Origin: Bacteroidota bacterium
GTDB lineage: Bacteria > Bacteroidota > Bacteroidia > Bacteroidales > JADFUO01
Length of the DNA: 7,322 nt
Assembly (NCBI GenBank): GCA_030614305.1
Contig: JAUWKH010000080.1
Span: 1-7,322, forward strand
Direction of reading: 5' to 3'
The notes below the pieces were generated by a model. That model was not told where the DNA came from. It worked only from the letters and a program-made list of their open reading frames with translations, and made no database searches. The position numbers and the translations under genes were made by a program. The first letter of the stretch is position 1. Each line of letters starts with the position of its first letter. Positions 5,548 through 7,322 of this stretch are shown in pieces.

Positions 5548-7322
5548 ATGGATATTAAAGAAGAAAATAAAGACCTGGAACAAAATTTTGAGGAAGGCAA
5601 GAATAGCTCCGGCGAGTTGCACAAAACCATTCATCTTTCGGGGATGTATAAAAGCTGGTTTCTGGATTATGCTTCGTATGTGATTCTCGAAAGGGCGGTT
5701 CCTGATATATATGATGGTTTAAAACCTGTTCACCGGCGAATTTTGCATTCAATGAAAGAGCTTGATGATGGAAGATATAATAAGGTTGCAAACATTATTG
5801 GTCATACCATGAAATATCATCCGCATGGTGATGCTTCAATAGGTGATGCACTGGTACAATTAGGACAAAAAGACCTGGTGATCGATACACAAGGGAACTG
5901 GGGAAATGTCCTGACCGGTGATGGTGCCGCAGCTCCGCGTTATATTGAGGCACGTTTATCAAAATTTGCACTTGATGTTTTATTTAATCCCAAAACAACC
6001 TCATGGAAGGTGTCTTACGACGGAAGAAATAAAGAACCTGTTTCATTGCCTGTTAAATTTCCTTTGTTGCTTGCTCAGGGTGTGGAAGGTATTGCAGTTG
6101 GACTGGCATCAAAAATTTTACCTCATAATTTTAATGAACTGATTGATGCTTCTATAAATGTTTTACAAGAAAAAGATTTTGATATCTACCCTGATTTTCA
6201 AACCGGATGTATGGCAGATTTTTCAAGGTATAACGATGGAATCAGGGGAGGAAAGGTTAGAGTAAGAGCAAAAATTAATCAACAGGATAAAAAAACATTG
6301 GTTATTACTGAAATTCCTTTCGGGATAAATACAACTAATTTAATAGATACAATTGTTTCAGCTAATGACAAGGGTAAGATAAAGATCAAAAAAATTGATG
6401 ATAATACAGCCAGGGATGTTGAAATAATTATCCATCTTGCACCCGGTGTTTCACCCGATCAAACCATTGATGCTTTATATGCATTTACTAATTGCGAAAT
6501 TTCAATTTCTCCTAATTCATGTGTAATTGAAAAGGGTAAGCCTAAATTTGCCGGAGTTAAAGAAATACTAAGAACTTCAGTAAATAATACTGTGTCGCTT
6601 CTTAAAATGGAATTGGAGATCAGAAAAAATGAACTTCAGGAACAATGGCACTTTTCCTCTCTGGAAAAGATTTTTATTGAAGAAAGAATATATCGTAATA
6701 TTGAAGAATGTAAAACCTGGGAATCGGTTTTAGAGACTATTGATAAGGGATTGAAGCCGTTTAAAAGCAAATTCTTCAGGGAAATTACTAAAGAAGATAT
6801 TATCAGGTTAACTGAAATAAAAATCAAAAGAATATCAAAATACAGCTCATTCAAAGCCGATGAAATTATTAAAGGTATTGAATTTGAGATTGATGAAGTA
6901 AATAATCATCTTGAGCATTTGATTGATTATGCAATAAATTTTTATAAACAAATTAAAAAGAAATACGGTAAAGGCAGGGAAAGAAAAACCGAAATACGAA
7001 ATTTTGATACTATACAGGCAACTATGGTTGCAGCCGCTTCACAAAAACTTTATGTTAACCGTGAAGAAGGTTTTGCTGGTTCTTCCCTTAAAAAAGATGA
7101 ATATGTTTGTGATTGCTCTGATATTGATGATGTTATCGTGTTTCGTTCGGATGGTATTTTTTTGGTGACCAAAATTTCAACAAAAACATTTGTTGGAAAA
7201 AGTATTATTCATATTGATGTTTTTAAGAAAAATGATGACAGAACAATTTATAATATGATCTATCGCGATGGCAGAAGAGGAAAAATTATGGTAAAACGTT
7301 TTCCTGTAAAAGGAATAACTCG
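5548..7322 (+). CDS. parC: DNA topoisomerase IV subunit A, 3' end outside window
   Basis: The frame starts at ATG 5548, with an in-frame TGA directly upstream (5542-5544), and runs to the right edge (591 codons). The product is the DNA cleavage subunit of a type IIA topoisomerase, which with ParE unlinks replicated chromosomes. The start region SWFLDYASYVILERAVPD and GLKPVHRRIL are typical. The catalytic tyrosine is Y132 in AAAPRYIEARLS, next to R131. The quinolone-determining region reads HPHGDASIGDALVQLGQKD, the form found in Bacteroidota ParC rather than GyrA. A coiled-coil arm lies at about 350-470, and the first strands of the C-terminal pinwheel begin at about 510. Full-length relatives have roughly 850-900 residues, so about a third is missing here. 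parE, often adjacent upstream, is not there; the BatA-type gene is. No Shine-Dalgarno site is evident. Naming it parC rather than gyrA rests on the motif form. Confidence 0.9.
   Translation, partial: MDIKEENKDLEQNFEEGKNSSGELHKTIHLSGMYKSWFLDYASYVILERAVPDIYDGLKPVHRRILHSMKELDDGRYNKVANIIGHTMKYHPHGDASIGDALVQLGQKDLVIDTQGNWGNVLTGDGAAAPRYIEARLSKFALDVLFNPKTTSWKVSYDGRNKEPVSLPVKFPLLLAQGVEGIAVGLASKILPHNFNELIDASINVLQEKDFDIYPDFQTGCMADFSRYNDGIRGGKVRVRAKINQQDKKTLVITEIPFGINTTNLIDTIVSANDKGKIKIKKIDDNTARDVEIIIHLAPGVSPDQTIDALYAFTNCEISISPNSCVIEKGKPKFAGVKEILRTSVNNTVSLLKMELEIRKNELQEQWHFSSLEKIFIEERIYRNIEECKTWESVLETIDKGLKPFKSKFFREITKEDIIRLTEIKIKRISKYSSFKADEIIKGIEFEIDEVNNHLEHLIDYAINFYKQIKKKYGKGRERKTEIRNFDTIQATMVAAASQKLYVNREEGFAGSSLKKDEYVCDCSDIDDVIVFRSDGIFLVTKISTKTFVGKSIIHIDVFKKNDDRTIYNMIYRDGRRGKIMVKRFPVKGIT

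Noticed and set aside
5782..5860. Alanine at the ParC/GyrA Ser83-equivalent position, a possible quinolone-resistance change.
   Set aside because: The GDASIGD form is, as far as I recall, the normal one in Bacteroidota ParC, so it does not indicate acquired resistance.
5555..6854. Open frames at 5555-5791 (-), 5918-6142 (+) and 6636-6854 (-).
   Set aside because: They overlap the parC frame, whose motifs are unmistakable.

Overview
The window looks like chromosomal DNA from a member of the Bacteroidota. It is AT-rich, a BatA-type membrane protein and a topoisomerase IV A subunit of typical Bacteroidota sequence are present, Shine-Dalgarno sites are mostly weak or absent, and one intergenic site fits the Bacteroidota promoter pattern TTTG-N20-TAnnTTTG well. 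No rRNA, tRNA, CRISPR array, transposase or integrase was seen.

Layout. (1) Positions 1-2255, minus strand: a long open frame cut by the left edge (751 codons visible). It encodes a clan CD cysteine peptidase of the C13 (legumain/GPI8-like) family with an unfamiliar N-terminal module, an EF-hand-like loop, an Ig-like domain and a probable metal-binding tail. (2) 2256-2559: a gap holding a perfect 10-bp palindrome inside a possible 23-codon reading frame. (3) 2560-2922, minus strand: a 120-residue protein that aligns without gaps to the N-terminal module of the peptidase (19 identities in 54 columns) and stops just after a motif resembling the first motif of the C13 core. (4) 2923-3380: a divergent intergenic region with a good promoter for the small gene, a cluster of opposed CAGTC/GACTG pentamers and small hairpins. 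(5) 3381-5447, plus strand: a BatA-type membrane protein with a von Willebrand A-like domain. (6) 5548-7322, plus strand: topoisomerase IV subunit A (parC), cut by the right edge, preceded by a short array with an exact 7-bp period.

The right half (BatA-type gene and parC) is ordinary core genome. The left half looks accessory. Its main point of interest is a cytosolic-looking legumain-like protease beside, and downstream of, a same-strand gene encoding a free-standing copy of its N-terminal module. This could be a protease with a trans-acting prodomain-like regulator, or an intact protease beside a truncated paralogue. The sequence alone does not decide between them. All functional statements about this pair are inference from motifs read by eye.
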